A DNA stretch of 64,000 nt from Hygrophila difformis (lineage: Eukaryota > Streptophyta > Magnoliopsida > Lamiales > Acanthaceae), in NCBI GenBank assembly GCA_030278955.1, contig JAOANR010000004.1, positions 2,008,845 to 2,072,844 of the forward strand, written 5' to 3'. The translations under genes were made by a program, and so were the position numbers. Of this stretch, positions 1 to 11,090 are shown one piece after another. Numbering within the stretch: position 1 is the stretch's first letter; every line of letters starts with the position of its first letter. The notes under the pieces were generated by a model. The model saw nothing but the letters and a program-made list of their open reading frames with translations. It was not told the origin of the DNA and ran no database searches.

Positions 1-172
1 CACTACTAGAAAAAATCCGGATTCGGTCGCTAAAATTGTGGTAGCTAACGAGTTTCGGTCGCTAAAATTATGATCGCTAACGAATTTCGGTCGCAAATTC
101 GGTAGCTAACCCTTTTAGCTACCGAATATTACCAAATTTTTTCGGTCGCTAAAATAGAAAATTCTTGTAGTG
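1..172. mobile_element. CACTA-type non-autonomous mini-element inside the LBD gene intron
   Basis: The stretch begins CACTACTAGAAAAAA and ends TTCTTGTAGTG, whose reverse complement is CACTACAAGAA, so both ends carry the CACTA terminus of En/Spm-like DNA transposons. Between them are subterminal repeats of the form TTTCGGTCGCTAAAAT and GGTAGCTAACGAATTT in both orientations. At 172 bp it has no coding capacity and must be mobilised in trans. The 3 bp after it are TAT; the matching left copy of a 3-bp target duplication would lie outside the window. It sits 28 bp downstream of the LBD splice donor. Relatives are at 43726-43875, 45348-45425 (decayed) and 61475-61654. Confidence 0.8.
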
Positions 173-201
173 TATCATCGTAACAGAATATTGTTAATTA
201 C

Positions 202-531
202 CTGCAGCAATTTTATAATGTTGCTGGCTCCAAAAACCTTATGAGCAATGGTGAATTTCATCGGTTCTGTGGGCGGGAAATAAGGCGCCAGCACGCACTT
301 GTCGACGCAGCGTCGCCGGAGGATCTTGCAAGCGGCGCACGGGCTGAGAACCACCGGTGGTGTTGTGGTGGAGGGTGTGGTCGAAGCCGAAGAGGTAGGG
401 GATGAAGAACAAGAGGATGGAGATAGGGAGGAGGATGGAAAGCCTTCTCCGGCCACTGCGGCGGCGGCAGCGGAGACCGGAATGGCAATGGCTGCCGGAG
501 AAGTGATTGGGGAGAGTTTTGTGTGATCCAT
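202..531 (-). CDS. LOB-domain (LBD1/LBD11-like) transcription factor, first exon
   Basis: This is the 5' exon of a plant-specific LATERAL ORGAN BOUNDARIES domain protein, a nuclear DNA-binding transcription factor. An Ala/Ser/Pro/Thr-rich leader (residues 1-60) precedes the LOB zinc-finger-like block C65-x2-C68-x6-C75-x3-C79 and the start of the GAS block (FTIAHKVFGASNIIKLLQ, residues 93-110). The phrase VVLSPCAACKILRRRC and the MKFTIAHKVFGAS run resemble class I LBD1/LBD11 proteins. The exon ends exactly after Q110 at a GT donor (complement of 200-201), phase 0, which is the usual LBD intron position after the LLQ/FLQ motif. The coiled-coil half must lie left of the window. Residues read beyond 202 are intron translation. 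The MITE at 1-172 lies in this intron. Function is inferred from the family; orthology to LBD1 or LBD11 is not proven. Confidence 0.92.
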
Positions 532-581
532 AAGTATATATTATTGATTTGAGGATGGAAGACAAGCACTGACGACAGGGT

Positions 582-590
582 CTATATATA
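582..590 (-). promoter_or_regulatory. TATA box of the LBD gene
   Basis: The complement reads TATATATAG about 50 bp upstream of the LBD start codon. A transcription start near 555 would give a short leader of about 25 nt. The position and strand fit the gene; no other promoter motif was assigned. Confidence 0.5.
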
Positions 591-807
591 CTTGTTACAG
601 AATAGAGAGACTGTGTGTGTAATTAATGAATGAAAACGTGTGAGATCGAGTGTACTAGTGATTTGTCAACGTAAATTTAGGGTATCCATTTTTGTCGTCT
701 TATTATGTTGTGCTGTCTGTCCTTTGGTATGAAAACAGTATCATGTACTCTTACATTCTCGTCAAAATTTACCTATCGTCAACATAAATTAATTAATATA
801 AATACTA

Positions 808-1065
808 CTCCCTCTGTTCCATTTAATATGTCTTATTTTATTTCTGCACATAATCAAATGCAATTTTTTTAATCGTTAATATCTCAAAATATGTACAACA
901 AAAATTATATAAAATATATTTTTTAGAACTATTTGATTATACGATTCTAACAAGACTCAAATTGACTATTTTTTCAAATATATAATTACAATAAAACTAA
1001 GTTAAAGTTGAACAAAGAACAGTGTCAAAAAGTCAAACAGAACACGTTACCTGGGACGGGAGGAG
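808..1065. mobile_element. Stowaway-like MITE
   Basis: Ends CTCCCTCTGTTCC and GGGACGGGAGGAG are imperfect inverted repeats, flanked on both sides by TA (806-807 and 1066-1067). This is the signature of Tc1/mariner-derived Stowaway elements. The 258-bp AT-rich interior has no coding sequence. It lies upstream of the LBD gene. Confidence 0.8.
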
Positions 1066-1067
1066 TA

Positions 1068-1468
1068 GTATATAATAGGACAAAAAAATACCGTTTAGAA
1101 AAATGCATATTGGGAAGTCGTACTATATAATAAGTTTTTATTTAATTTAATCAAGACTGTAATGGATTTGGTTTGGGTACTTTGTATTTACTGAATGAAT
1201 GTTTTGTATATTATGTGTGTTTTTATACAGTCCAAATACCATCAAATACTCAACATATACTTCTTCAACACCCAGCTCATCGGGTCAACACACCAGTACC
1301 TGTTGAATATCACCAATTCAGTACCATATCCAAACCCGACTGGAATAATATATTACTACTACGGAAGATAATTAATGTTGATGGGCATTGTTTTAAGATT
1401 TACATTATAGCTTACTCAAAATAATTAATAATGAGGAAAATTTATATACTAACTTTTTCTTTTGCATA
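1068..1468. other. AT-rich spacer without a recognisable gene
   Basis: The longest plus-strand open frame here (1173-1424, 83 codons) has low complexity and no recognisable domain. Nothing else was identified between the Stowaway and the MULE-type element. Confidence 0.6.
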
Positions 1469-1478
1469 TATATAAGTA

Positions 1479-2128
1479 CAGACATGGTATGGTGCAGAAA
1501 CCATGTCCGTGCGGACAACGTCCGCAACCGTTGATCATTTTCATCATCTAACGGTTGAGATTATTCATAGGATTAGTTTCGTAATTTTACTTGTTAGGTA
1601 TTTTATATAGCATGTCGCTGATAAGTACTATATCAAGTCGTTGAATTGTGTTGGCCTTGTAGCTGAATTGCATAGACCATGTCGCTGAATTGTGTAGGTT
1701 CCGTCGCTGAGATGCGTTTAAATGCATAGAACTATGTCGCTGAAATGTATAAAATTGTGTCGCTATAATGAATACAATAGTGTAATTGTATAGGCCATGT
1801 CGCTGAATTCTATTGGCCATGTCGTTGATTTGTGAAGGCACTGTCGCTGAGATCCATTTAAATCGCAATGAACTTCAAACGGCTCTAACTTCAAAACATC
1901 GCTGAGATGAATATAATAATGTCGCTGAATTGCATAGGCCGTGTCGCTGAATTCATTTGGCTCCGTCGCTGAGGTGTGTATGTCATGTCGCTGAATTGTA
2001 TATCCTATGTAAAATTACGAAACTAACCCTACAAATGATCTCAACAGTTGAATGATGAAAATGATCAACAGTTCCAGATTTTGTCCGCACGTCTGCACGG
2101 ACATGGTGTCCACACAATACCATGCCCC
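1479..2128. mobile_element. MULE-type non-autonomous element with internal GTCGCTGA repeats
   Basis: A perfect 10-bp direct repeat TATATAAGTA flanks the element (1469-1478 and 2129-2138), the size expected for Mutator-like elements. The ends form long terminal inverted repeats of about 110-120 bp: the left begins CAGACATGGTATGGTGCAG and the right ends CACACAATACCATGCCCC. Between the arms, about fifteen irregular copies of a unit resembling ATGTCGCTGAATTG-ATAGGCC occur in tandem from about 1610 to 2010. There is no transposase. Open frames in this segment are by-products of the repeat. A related, larger element is at about 34412-36064. Confidence 0.82.
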
Positions 2129-2141
2129 TATATAAGTATAT

Positions 2142-2144
2142 CTG

Positions 2145-2175
<31 letters not shown>

Positions 2176-2425
2176 ATTTAGTCCCATACGTTTTTTCAAT
2201 TTCCAAAACCATCCCACAAATATCGAATTAAATGAATCCGTCCCATAATTATCCTAATCATCGCCGATCCCGTCCATGAACCAGTTTTTTCGCTAATCAT
2301 CGTAGAACCCATCTCATAACTTCCCTAATGGAGAGATGGGTTCGGCAATGATTAAGGTAGTTATGGGACGGGTTCGGTGATGATTAACGAAAAAATCGGA
2401 TTCATGGACGTGTTCGGCCACTTAT
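2142..2425. repeat. Poly(A) tract and adjacent imperfect inverted repeat
   Basis: A run of about 28 A (around 2143-2171) is followed by a palindromic segment. The left arm (about 2258-2335, with CCGTCCATGAACC and TTTTTTCGCTAATCATC) is matched in inverted orientation by the right arm (about 2338-2422, with GATGATTAACGAAAAAA and TTCATGGACGTGTTCGG). The arms are about 75-80 bp with scattered mismatches. This looks like a foldback or MITE relic; its boundaries are unclear. Confidence 0.55.
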
Positions 2426-3535
2426 TTTTTATTTTTAAAAAAAGGCTTTATTACATTATTTTTTCAAAGCACGCTAGAAATTGTTTGACTTTTGATTTCT
2501 ATTTCCTCGCGCTTTCAAATTCAGAATCCAATTGTTTTGTTTTTTTTAGTGGTTTCTAATTTAATTTGGTATTCATTTTCTCAAACTTCTAATTTTCACC
2601 CAGTCTCATCTAATCCGTCTTCCATCTTTTTCTCCTCAAGTATAATCGCCACTAACTTATTAATCAATATCATTGTAATTCTATTTATTCAAAACAAATT
2701 TAAGATGACCCCACAATTTTTACAATGAAAGTGTTTAATTTGGAGCGAGCGGACGCTCCCAAACACATATTGGCTACTAAATTGTCATTTAGTTAATTAA
2801 TTATTTTATCGGTGGAAAGTCATGTTTTACTTTTCCTTCTACATTTTTATTTCAGGAAATAATTACCTTTGTTATTTTCTTAATTATTCAGTTTGCTTTA
2901 TCAGAATCTAGAAGTTTAATGGGGATGCGATGACTAATATTTCCTTAAGGAACTTATAATAACTCTATATGCTTTTTTAATTCAAAAGTCAATGTTAAAC
3001 ATTTTTCCCCAAAAAAAAAATGAATCGAAAACTTAACTTTTGCATAATTGACACTTTTGATTGAATAACCTTGATATAATTTTTTAATACAGTTATATAA
3101 GAAAGACATAGTCAATTAAAATATTGGTGTATTCGTTTAATCACATAGTTTACAATATTAGATTTTTATAATTTTAATTTTATAGAATTTGAATTATTAT
3201 TGGACAAATGTATGTCTTAAATTGCGTGAAAAATAGAAAAATGGCATAGAATAGAGAATATATATTATTATATTTCAATTGAATATATGAGAAAATTGAT
3301 AACTAACATATTGTGGATTGTTTTATATTTAGGTCTTGTATACTCTAATACTATGAAAGAGTGGTTAGCTTTGTGAATTTTGCCTTTAAATTAAAAATTT
3401 AAGTTATAAAATTGAGAATTAGCTTTAAAATAGTTCTTTCTTATGGTCATCATCACAAACAAGGATCAAGTTCTTAGGAACTTGTCTGTCACTCGATAAT
3501 CTGCAGCTTTATTATTTAGCCACCGTATTAGATTA
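2426..3535. other. AT-rich spacer without a recognisable gene
   Basis: Short open frames (for example at 2492-2728) are compositionally biased and match no family I recognise. No repeat boundary was identified before the retrotransposon target site. Confidence 0.55.
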
Positions 3536-3540
3536 TTAAT

Positions 3541-4512
3541 TGTTAGGTCCACTATCTAAGCAAGTGAGGTAACTTTATGCAGAGGTTCACTGTATGTGTT
3601 TGAACACCAACAATGAACAACCAGATTACGGTATCAAGTGTAATAGAAGCACAGCGGAATAAAATGAAGCATAAAGTAAACAGACAACACAAAAAGTTGT
3701 TGACCCAATTCGGCCTTCGGCCTACGTCTGGGGGATACCAATCCAGGAGATTATTTCACTATGTGTATCAACAATGGTTTACAACCACACAATAGGTGAA
3801 ATAACTTGAATGCCTTCACTCCGAACTCCAGGTGGATAGTTGTGATGACCAGCTGCTCTCTCCAGCTCTGGTATAGGCTTCCCACCTATTTCAACTCCCC
3901 AAAGCTAACCCACTTTGAGTTTCCCCTGAAGTAACCTGTGAAGCACCTCTCCTTGTTGAGTGAATAAATGTGTTGAAGTCTTCTTCCTGGTTTCACCTTA
4001 AGCGCTCTCCTTAAATGTGTCTCAGCTTCACTAAAGGGAACTGATGAACAATCAGCAAACAGGAGTGCTCAAGGCTTGGCTCAATCTTACAGCAAAGGGT
4101 GGATTCTGTGAACACAAGGCTGAAGATTGAAGTGGCTTTTCTCTAAGTTGTTCTGAAAGCTTGGATGAGTTTCAGAGTGTTTCAAGAATGATAATGGTGA
4201 GAAGTATTTGCCCAAGTCTCTGAAAAATCCTTTTAAGCAAGCAGCTCTGCAGACTTGAACGGTCACATTTCCAATTTGGGAAAGAGCCGTTGCGTTTATG
4301 TGAGGGCTTGTTCAAATCTTCTTTCCTTAATCTGGGAAGGAGTCCTGCAATGAAATATTAGTATTTCTCCTCCCAGATTCGGAAGTATCCGTTGGGGCTG
4401 AAGTCAGTCTTCCAAGAATTCTTCAATATGCACTAGTAGACTGCTTACACTAATGTTCACCTATTGTGTTCTATCATCGGTTATGAACTCCTATCAAAAC
4501 CTAGACTCAACA
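3541..4512 (-). repeat. Copia element LTR (3' LTR in the element's sense)
   Basis: This 972-bp LTR begins TGTTAGGTCCACT and ends CTAGACTCAACA on the plus strand; in element orientation it starts TGTTGAGTCTAGG. It is matched by 28512-29472. Differences include a 4-bp insertion near 3561 and a 9-bp insertion near 3952 relative to the other copy. Confidence 0.93.
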
Positions 4513-4526
4513 ATCTCCCCCTTTTT
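4513..4526 (-). promoter_or_regulatory. Polypurine tract of the copia element
   Basis: The complement reads AAAAAGGGGGAGAT and abuts the start of the 3' LTR in element orientation. This is the expected position for plus-strand priming during reverse transcription. Confidence 0.8.
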
Positions 4527-4913
4527 GACAGGAGGTGAGCCAGTACAATAAATCCAACCGATGATGAACTATTACAATGAAAAACATTGAACAAGAGGTA
4601 ATACATCCCCAACTAAACTCACTAAGCTCTTTAATATATAAACATGATACACAGAGATCTTTATCAACCATAAGCAACATAAGCATTACTGAAATCAGTT
4701 CAGTTCACATAGTCCAGCCACAACCATCATAGACATAAACAGTTCAAAACAAATATCATGCATCACAAACCATAGTCCAAAAGCAGTCCATAAAACAGTT
4801 CAAGATTAAAATGAAAAAGTTTTAGGGTTAGAGAGCTATTACCAAATTTCCAGAGATTGACTTCAGCAGCGTTGGAATTTCTACTCCCCCTCTGGATTAT
4901 CCTCGCTGTCAAA

Positions 4914-7289
4914 TTAGTCAGACTTCTCCGTATCATCTTCAGAATCCTTGGCCAAGTCAGGATCAACACGAGAGATTGCATTCTCTTCATCATACCAAGT
5001 ATCAGGCAGCAGTGCAAGGCCTAGTTTAAGTTTCTTTTCAAGCACACCAAGGGCCTCTTTCATCGTTCTGATCTCATCAATACTGTCAGCAAAGATGTCA
5101 TTTGCTCGATGAAGTGCACTCTGACTGTTCAAGGATCCATCCGGGCCTGGAAGATCTGGACGTTTCTTTTGCAACTTTTGAGTAATGACAAATTCATTAA
5201 CTGCTTCAGTTGGCTCTCTCTTTTCACCAAGAATGCCTTCATATTCCAGAATGGCTGTGATCAAGGCAGGGTAGGGAATAAGAGTTTTGCCATCATTCTT
5301 GATGCTCTGAGCAAGTTTGCTTAACTGGGTCATTACAAGATAGCCATAGTTGATCTGCTCCATATTCTCAATAGCATACATGAGATGGCACATCTCACGA
5401 GACACCAAGGAATGATTTGATGTAGGCAGAACATTGGAGGCACATAATTTGTAGAGCAAATGGAACTTCTGAGAAAGATCCTTAGGACTGATTCCTCGGC
5501 CAGGCATCTTCTAAACTGCATTCTTTGTTAACTCACGAGCTACCTTATCACTGTCAAAAATAGTTCCTGGTTCATAGATGCTATCAAATGAGACATCAGG
5601 AACTTGAAGAAGACTGTTGATCTTGTCTGTAGTTAGATCATAGATAATTCCTCGGGTGTAGTTCTTTTGGAACCAGGGCTTGTTTTTCTTCAGTATGTCC
5701 TTCTGTAGATTGGCATAGAATTCCTTAACAAGCTCTGGTCGAGAACTGGTTCATTTAGATGCCCATTCCAGTAGAGATCTTTCCTCAAGATAGATTGTCC
5801 ATCCAAGCTCTTGGAGCTTCCTTCCACAATACCTATACTCCGATCTTAACTTCTTGTCTTTCAGAACAAGGTCATAGTAAGAACGATTTCCAGAGTAATA
5901 GAAGTTGAAGCTAGACGCTATTGCAGGTCTGAGATCTGGCTTCCTGGCTTTCTCAACTGATTTGCCCTTAGAATCTTCTTTGCTCTTTTTCCTTGCTTCA
6001 GGTTCCTCTTCGGCATCACGAACCCGCTTATATGATTTAGCAGCTTTGGAAGATTGCACAGGTGCATCTTAAGAGTTCAACGGAGTGGACTGAACATCTT
6101 CATCTTTCGAACTCTCTCCTTCAGTGATATGATCTCCAGACACTTCATACTCACTCTCAGATTCAATTCTCTTCTGAACCTTCTCATAAGGAACCTTTGC
6201 AACCATAGATCCAATCACAGTGGTCTGAGGATTTTCTGGTTCCTCCGATTCTGATTGAGAGCCTTCTTCATCTGATCCATCTTCTTCCTCTAAATCTTCA
6301 CTGACGTCTTTAGCATTCTCCCCCTGAGTTTCTGCAATGGGATCAGTTTCAACCACAATTTCCTTCTGAACTGAATGGTCCTGATCCTGGTCTTGAGCAT
6401 CACCAGAGACAGCATCCTTGTCTGGTTCCCTTTCATCAGTTTCCTCGACATTGTCATCAATGATCTGATCTTCCACATGTTCAGTAGAGATAGCAACATC
6501 TTCGGGCTTCTTGGTGGTGTCTTGAACATTCTCTTATGTTGAAACTCTCTCAGTATCCTTGTCAGCAACCTTTTCTGAGACATCCTCCTGAGTAGGTTCT
6601 ATAATCTTCTTGGATTTTGGAGCACTTTTCTTTGACTTCTTTGTCTGGCTTGGTCGAACAGCAGGAGCAGATGCATCTATCTTTTCGGAGGTTTGAACAG
6701 GAGCATTAGCCGGAGGAGCATACGCCAGTGGAACAGCAGCAATGGCCTTCTCTTTAGACTCAGATTTCGAGGCAGTCTTGACACTTCCAGTTTTGCCCGA
6801 GGCCATGGTACCAGAAACCCCATCCTTAGTGGTCTTCTCAAAGTCTTTAGGGATAGAGGTTTTGGGAACAGGATCTGAGTTCCTCTTAGTGACACCTGCT
6901 TGCCCTGAGGAGGATTTAGCAGAACTATCAGTAGGTTTTGACACAGATTTTGTACCTTTCTTTGGAGTTCCCTTCCTTTTTGACGATGAGGTGGCTTTAG
7001 CAAGGGTCCGCAGGTTGGTATGAGAATCCATGACTTTTGTCTGCTTCGATGAGGGATTAGCAGAAGAAATAGGAGCCTGAGAGTCCGCAACCGCTTGAGA
7101 GGTAACCTCCGGAGTTACAGAAGTAGTGGCCACAACTGCTGGGTCGGTTACTTTCTCGCCCTCAACTGCTACTCCAGCATTTCGGAGTTTATTCCGAATA
7201 TCCAATGCGTCCTCAGAAGGGTTGGACTGAACCTCCGTTTGGATCTTTTCCAGAAGGTTGGTAGTCTTCTTGGGCAGCATGTCTTGCAA
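4914..7289 (-). pseudogene. Env-like / plant-transposon-protein ORF of the copia element, four in-frame stops
   Basis: Four open segments (7289-6534, 6476-6069, 6059-5751, 5507-4914) share one reading frame, so this was a single ORF of about 790 codons, now interrupted by stops at about 6534, 6069, 5751 and 5508. The first third is Lys/Ser/Thr/Pro-rich and charged. The middle is acidic (Glu/Asp/Ser). The last third, including the stretch around 5745-5350, contains features of the putative plant transposon protein domain (PF20167-like): VKEFYANL, a short RG segment, NVLPTSNHS and REMCHLMYAI. In Sireviruses an env-like ORF normally follows RT-RNase H; here it follows integrase directly. The role is unknown and no transmembrane helix is obvious. 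The domain assignment is by eye. Confidence 0.65.
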
Positions 7290-7326
7290 ACCTTTCCCAA
7301 AATCGACTTCAGGTCTTGGGTGCCTT

Positions 7327-9127
7327 TTAGGAGCAGAGGATCATATTGACATCTTCACCCTTCTCAGCATCTATAGGACAATGAATTTTGCTAGGTTTGT
7401 CATCAATGGTGACATTAGCTGATTCCACCACCTTTCTGGATTTTGGAAGATATACTCTGTAAGCCTTGCTTGTGGATGAGTATCCCACAAATATTCCTTT
7501 TTCACTCCTCTTGAAACTTTCCAAGGTGCTCCCTGTCATTGAGAACAAAACAAGTGCTACCAAAAATATGGAAATAAGAGATAGTAGTCTTTTTACCTTT
7601 CCACAGTTCATAGGGAGTCTTGAGAGACTTTGATCTCATATGAACACGGTTTGAAACGTAGCATGCTGTATGAACAGCTCCAGCCCACAGAAATTGAGGT
7701 GCACCCTTTGAGTTCAGCATCACTCTAGCCATTTCTTGAATAGTACGATTCTTCTTTTCAACCACTCCATTTTGTTGTGGTGTTCTAGGGGCTGAGAATT
7801 CATGCTTGATTCCAAATTCACTGCAAAACTCCTCAAAAGCATGGCTTTCAAATTCACCTTCATGATCACTTCTGATCCTCTTGATTTTGCATTCTTTTTT
7901 TGTGATCAATTGTTGGCTTAATTTGATGAAGGCCTTAAGTGCCTCACTCTTTTCCCTGAGAAAAGAAACCCAAGTATATCGAGAGTAATCATCAACACAT
8001 ACCAAAACATATTGCTTACCACCAAGACTTTTGACATCAGTAGGACCAAAGAGATCCATGTGAATGAGTTCAAGACATCGGACTAAACCAGATTGCTCAA
8101 TGGACTTGTGTGGTGTTCTGTGCTGCTTATTCTTCATGCAGTCATTGCACATGCCAACATCATCTCTCCTCAAGGTTGGCAAGCCTTTGACTGAACCTGT
8201 TCTACTCAATTTGATTAAGTCTTTGAAGTTCAAATGACCCAACCTTTCATGCCACAGATGAGTTTGAGCAGAACCCGCACCTTCAACAAACAAGCATGAC
8301 TGTGAAAGCATATAGCAATCATTTTTAGATCTATAACCTTTGAAAATGCATTCCCGTTTGGAGTTGAGCACTTCACAGCATTCATCATCAAAGAGCACTT
8401 TGAGTTTGTTGTCACAAAGGTGACTGATACTTATCAGATTGGCACAGAGACCATCAACATGGTATACTGTCTTGAGAGCAGGAAACGCTTCCTCAGCTAT
8501 AGAGCCTAGGCCAATGACTTTTCCCTTCTTGCCATCACCAAAAACAACATGACCACCATCAATCTCTTGGTAGTTAGATAAGAGTTCTTTACTCCCAGTC
8601 ATGTGTCTTGAGCATCCACTGTCAAAATACCAACACGACTTTTTCCCTGACATTGAAGTGGTGTGAAAGGCCACATTGCAAATCATTTTCCATTTGGCCC
8701 TCCACTCTCTTCTAGAAATAGATTTCTTTAAATCTTCATTTGGCCAGATCATTGGTCTACCAGACATAGCATCTCGAGTAAGTAATCGACATGATTTGGT
8801 CCTGTGACCATAGATCCTGCAGTAGTCACATTCCAAGGGTTCAGCTCCAGAGCCTTGCTTCTTGATCTTCTTTCTTTTAGGGACCTTGCTGGTGCTGGCT
8901 TCTTCCTCTGAGTTCTCAGAAGAACCACATCCTTCCTTGATAAAGACTCTTTGTGAGGAGGAACTGCAGCCCTTTATATAGCCAATTCCTCTTCTGTCTC
9001 CATGAGCTTTACAGGATGCAAGGATTTCTTCAAGAACATCCTTTCCCTTGTTCAACCTGCTAGTCAGCTCCTCTGACTTGGAGACTTTGGCAGAGAGTTC
9101 TTGAACTTGATTGGTCAACTCAGTCAC
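7327..9127 (-). pseudogene. pol: Copia polyprotein: zinc knuckle, protease and integrase, frameshifted; RT missing
   Basis: The main segment (9127-7502, 541 codons) shows, in order: a coiled-coil start; a CCHC knuckle C100-x2-C103-x4-H108-x4-C113; the aspartic protease motif D169-S-G in WYFDSGCSRHMTG; the GAG-pre-integrase HHCC zinc site H293/H298/C327/C330; and the integrase core with D358 (HMDLFGP), D421 (RSDHEGEF) and E457 (NGVVEKKNRT). A one-base frameshift near 7515 moves the integrase C-terminus (EKGIFVGYSS-type block) to another frame, ending at 7327. No YVDD-type reverse transcriptase or RNase H follows; the env-like ORF begins within 40 bp. The copy cannot be autonomous. Confidence 0.9.
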
Positions 9128-9147
9128 TTGTTGTTGGAGATCATCCT

Positions 9148-10447
9148 TTAGACTGGTGAGACTGTGACTTGATCAACAAGAGCTCCATTGACAGTGGGGA
9201 GGTTGTGAACCTGCTCAGACAGCCCAATCACCTCTTGTTGGAAGTTGTCCCTTTCACCACTAAGATGCTCCACTTGCTCAGTGAGCTCCCTTTTGGCAGT
9301 CATGAGTTCATCAACCTGGACAGAAAGTTCATCAACTCTCACAGATAGATCTCTGTTCATGGGTTGAAGTAGAGCAGTCAGGTACTCCAGTTCATCTCGC
9401 CTAACTTCAGTTCTGTGAAGTTCCTCTCTTTGAGAGTAGTACTCACATCTGAACTGTTCATGCTTGTCACATAAATCCTTGTGTTCCTTCCTCAGCTCTG
9501 CAAGATCAACACTCACAGCTAACAGGTCTGATTCAACCAGGTCCAGCTTTAGAGAGGTTTCATCATATAGTCTGCTAAGTGCTTCAACACTTTGACTCTC
9601 ATTCCTGTTATAAGAAGTAGAAGCCTCATCAGTAATAAACGTATTGACTTGAGCAGGAGTATTACCTTCATCGTGTTCAGTCTCAGAGTCTGAATCCCAT
9701 GATCCAACAAAGGCAACCCCATCTTCTTCTTCATCATTGCTGGATTCAGGGGTATCATCATCATCACTGAAGGTGGCACAGTATGTCTTCTTGACATCAG
9801 AGGACTTGTTTATGAGATTGGCACAATCAGCTCGAACATGTCCAAATCCTTTGCATTCAAAACACTGAGGACCCTTGGAATCTGAGGATTCCTTGGACAA
9901 TTTCTTAACAGGCCTATCAGATGTCCTCTTCTCAGGTCTCCTGCTTGAGGAGCCCTCTCCCTTCCTGTTACCAAATTGTTTGGCTTTCTTATCTCTGAGA
10001 AAGCGTGCTAACTTCTTGGTCAATAACACCAGATCCTCCTCATCAAGATCATCATCTTCATCAACATGAACAGAACTAGTTTCTTTGGGGGGAACCGATT
10101 GGGACTTGGTCTCCACCTTGAAGGCAGTTGATTTCCCTTTGAAGTTCTTGCAGTGAGTCATCTCTCATGATTGTAAGATTCCCATAAGTTCATCAACACT
10201 CATGGTTTCAAAGTTGGCCTGAAGCTCTAGGGCAGCAATTTTGGGGTAGAACCTCTCAGGGAGTGTACCTACAATCTTAGATACTATCTCCTCAGTGGAG
10301 TAGGTTTTACCAAGTTGTTGAGCTTGGTTGGTTAGAGTACGAATTCTACTAAAAAAGCTATTTACAGACTCATGCTCATCCATAATAATTTTATGAAATT
10401 CAGCATCAAGAGAGATGAGTTTAGATTTCCTTACAGAGGTGGTTCCC
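9148..10447 (-). pseudogene. gag: Copia gag, C-terminal part, interrupted
   Basis: From the nested insertion boundary the gag frame resumes (UBN2-type capsid, with segments like EFHKIIMDEHESVNSFFSRI). It reaches an in-frame TGA at 10165-10167 and continues in the same frame from 10161 to 9148. That part has a nucleocapsid CCHC knuckle (C100-x2-C103-x4-H108-x4-C113, CFECKGFGHVRADC), an acidic linker, and a long coiled coil rich in EL/QVEEL-type heptads at its C-terminus. A frameshift separates it from the protease frame at about 9130-9150. Residues read upstream of 10447 belong to the nested LTR. Gag would form the cytoplasmic virus-like particle. Confidence 0.85.
10443..10447. repeat. Target-site duplication of the nested element, left copy
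   Basis: TTCCC immediately precedes the TGATAATGG LTR end and is repeated at 28147-28151 just after the right LTR. Removing the nested element and one copy leaves the copia gag frame uninterrupted at this point, which confirms the insertion site. Confidence 0.92.
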
Positions 10448-10762
10448 TGATAATGGCCAGAAATGACCATTATTTTCAATCCATTTCCGTGTCTTAAATG
10501 GGCATTTGATCGCATTCCGGTCTTACATTAAGTAAGAAAGCAGTTGAATTGGACTGATTTATGCATAATTGTAAAAATAATAAGCTGCTGTGAAAAAGGC
10601 ATAAATATGTAATTTTATTACATATTTATGTTAGAAAAATCCAAAAACATGAGAAAAAGAAAAGAAAAGAAAAAGGAATGAAAAAGATGGGAAAAAGAGA
10701 GAAAAGCCCACAAAAAGAACATTTTCGGCCCATCTAGCCCAATCCAGCAGGCCCAGGAACAC

Positions 10763-11013
10763 CTTTGTCGCGGAAGCCCCTTTGTCGCGATGCATGGTTC
10801 CGCGACAAAGGAGGGTTCCGCGACCAAGCAAGCTCAGATGAAGAAGGAAATCAGCCAAGTCCCTTTGTCGCGATACCTTTGTCGCGATGCCCTGTTCCGC
10901 GACCAAGGTCTATTCCGCGACAAAGACACCCAATTAGAGACACCAGACCCAGTCGAGAAGCTTTGCCACATGCAGTGTGTTCCGCGACCAAACTTGGTGC
11001 TCCGAGACAAAGC
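10763..11013. repeat. Palindrome array A in the U3 region of the 5' LTR
   Basis: Ten half-sites of TTTGTCGCG(G/A) or its complement CCGCGAC(A/C)AAG lie in about 250 bp. They are arranged as two complete units (about 10763-10835 and 10860-10923), each with two forward then two reverse half-sites, plus one right-hand half unit (to about 11013). Each complete unit can fold as a nested hairpin. The array ends about 70 bp upstream of the LTR TATA box. The copy in the right LTR is at 23932-24182. Confidence 0.85.
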
Positions 11014-11059
11014 TGTGATGTGTGTGATGTCTTGAGACACAATGGGCTCAAATCAAGGC

Positions 11060-11090
11060 CCATGGGCTTAGGGTTACATCTCTATAAATA
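11060..11090 (+). promoter_or_regulatory. LTR core promoter of the nested element (site II, telo-box, TATA)
   Basis: GGCCCATGGGCTTAGGGTT (site-II-like GGCCCA/TGGGCT followed by a telo-box AGGGTT) is followed by TATAAATA at about 11083-11090. The U3/R boundary is then expected near 11115. The same arrangement is in the right LTR at about 24229-24259. Motif names are from known plant promoters; activity is inferred. Confidence 0.65.
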
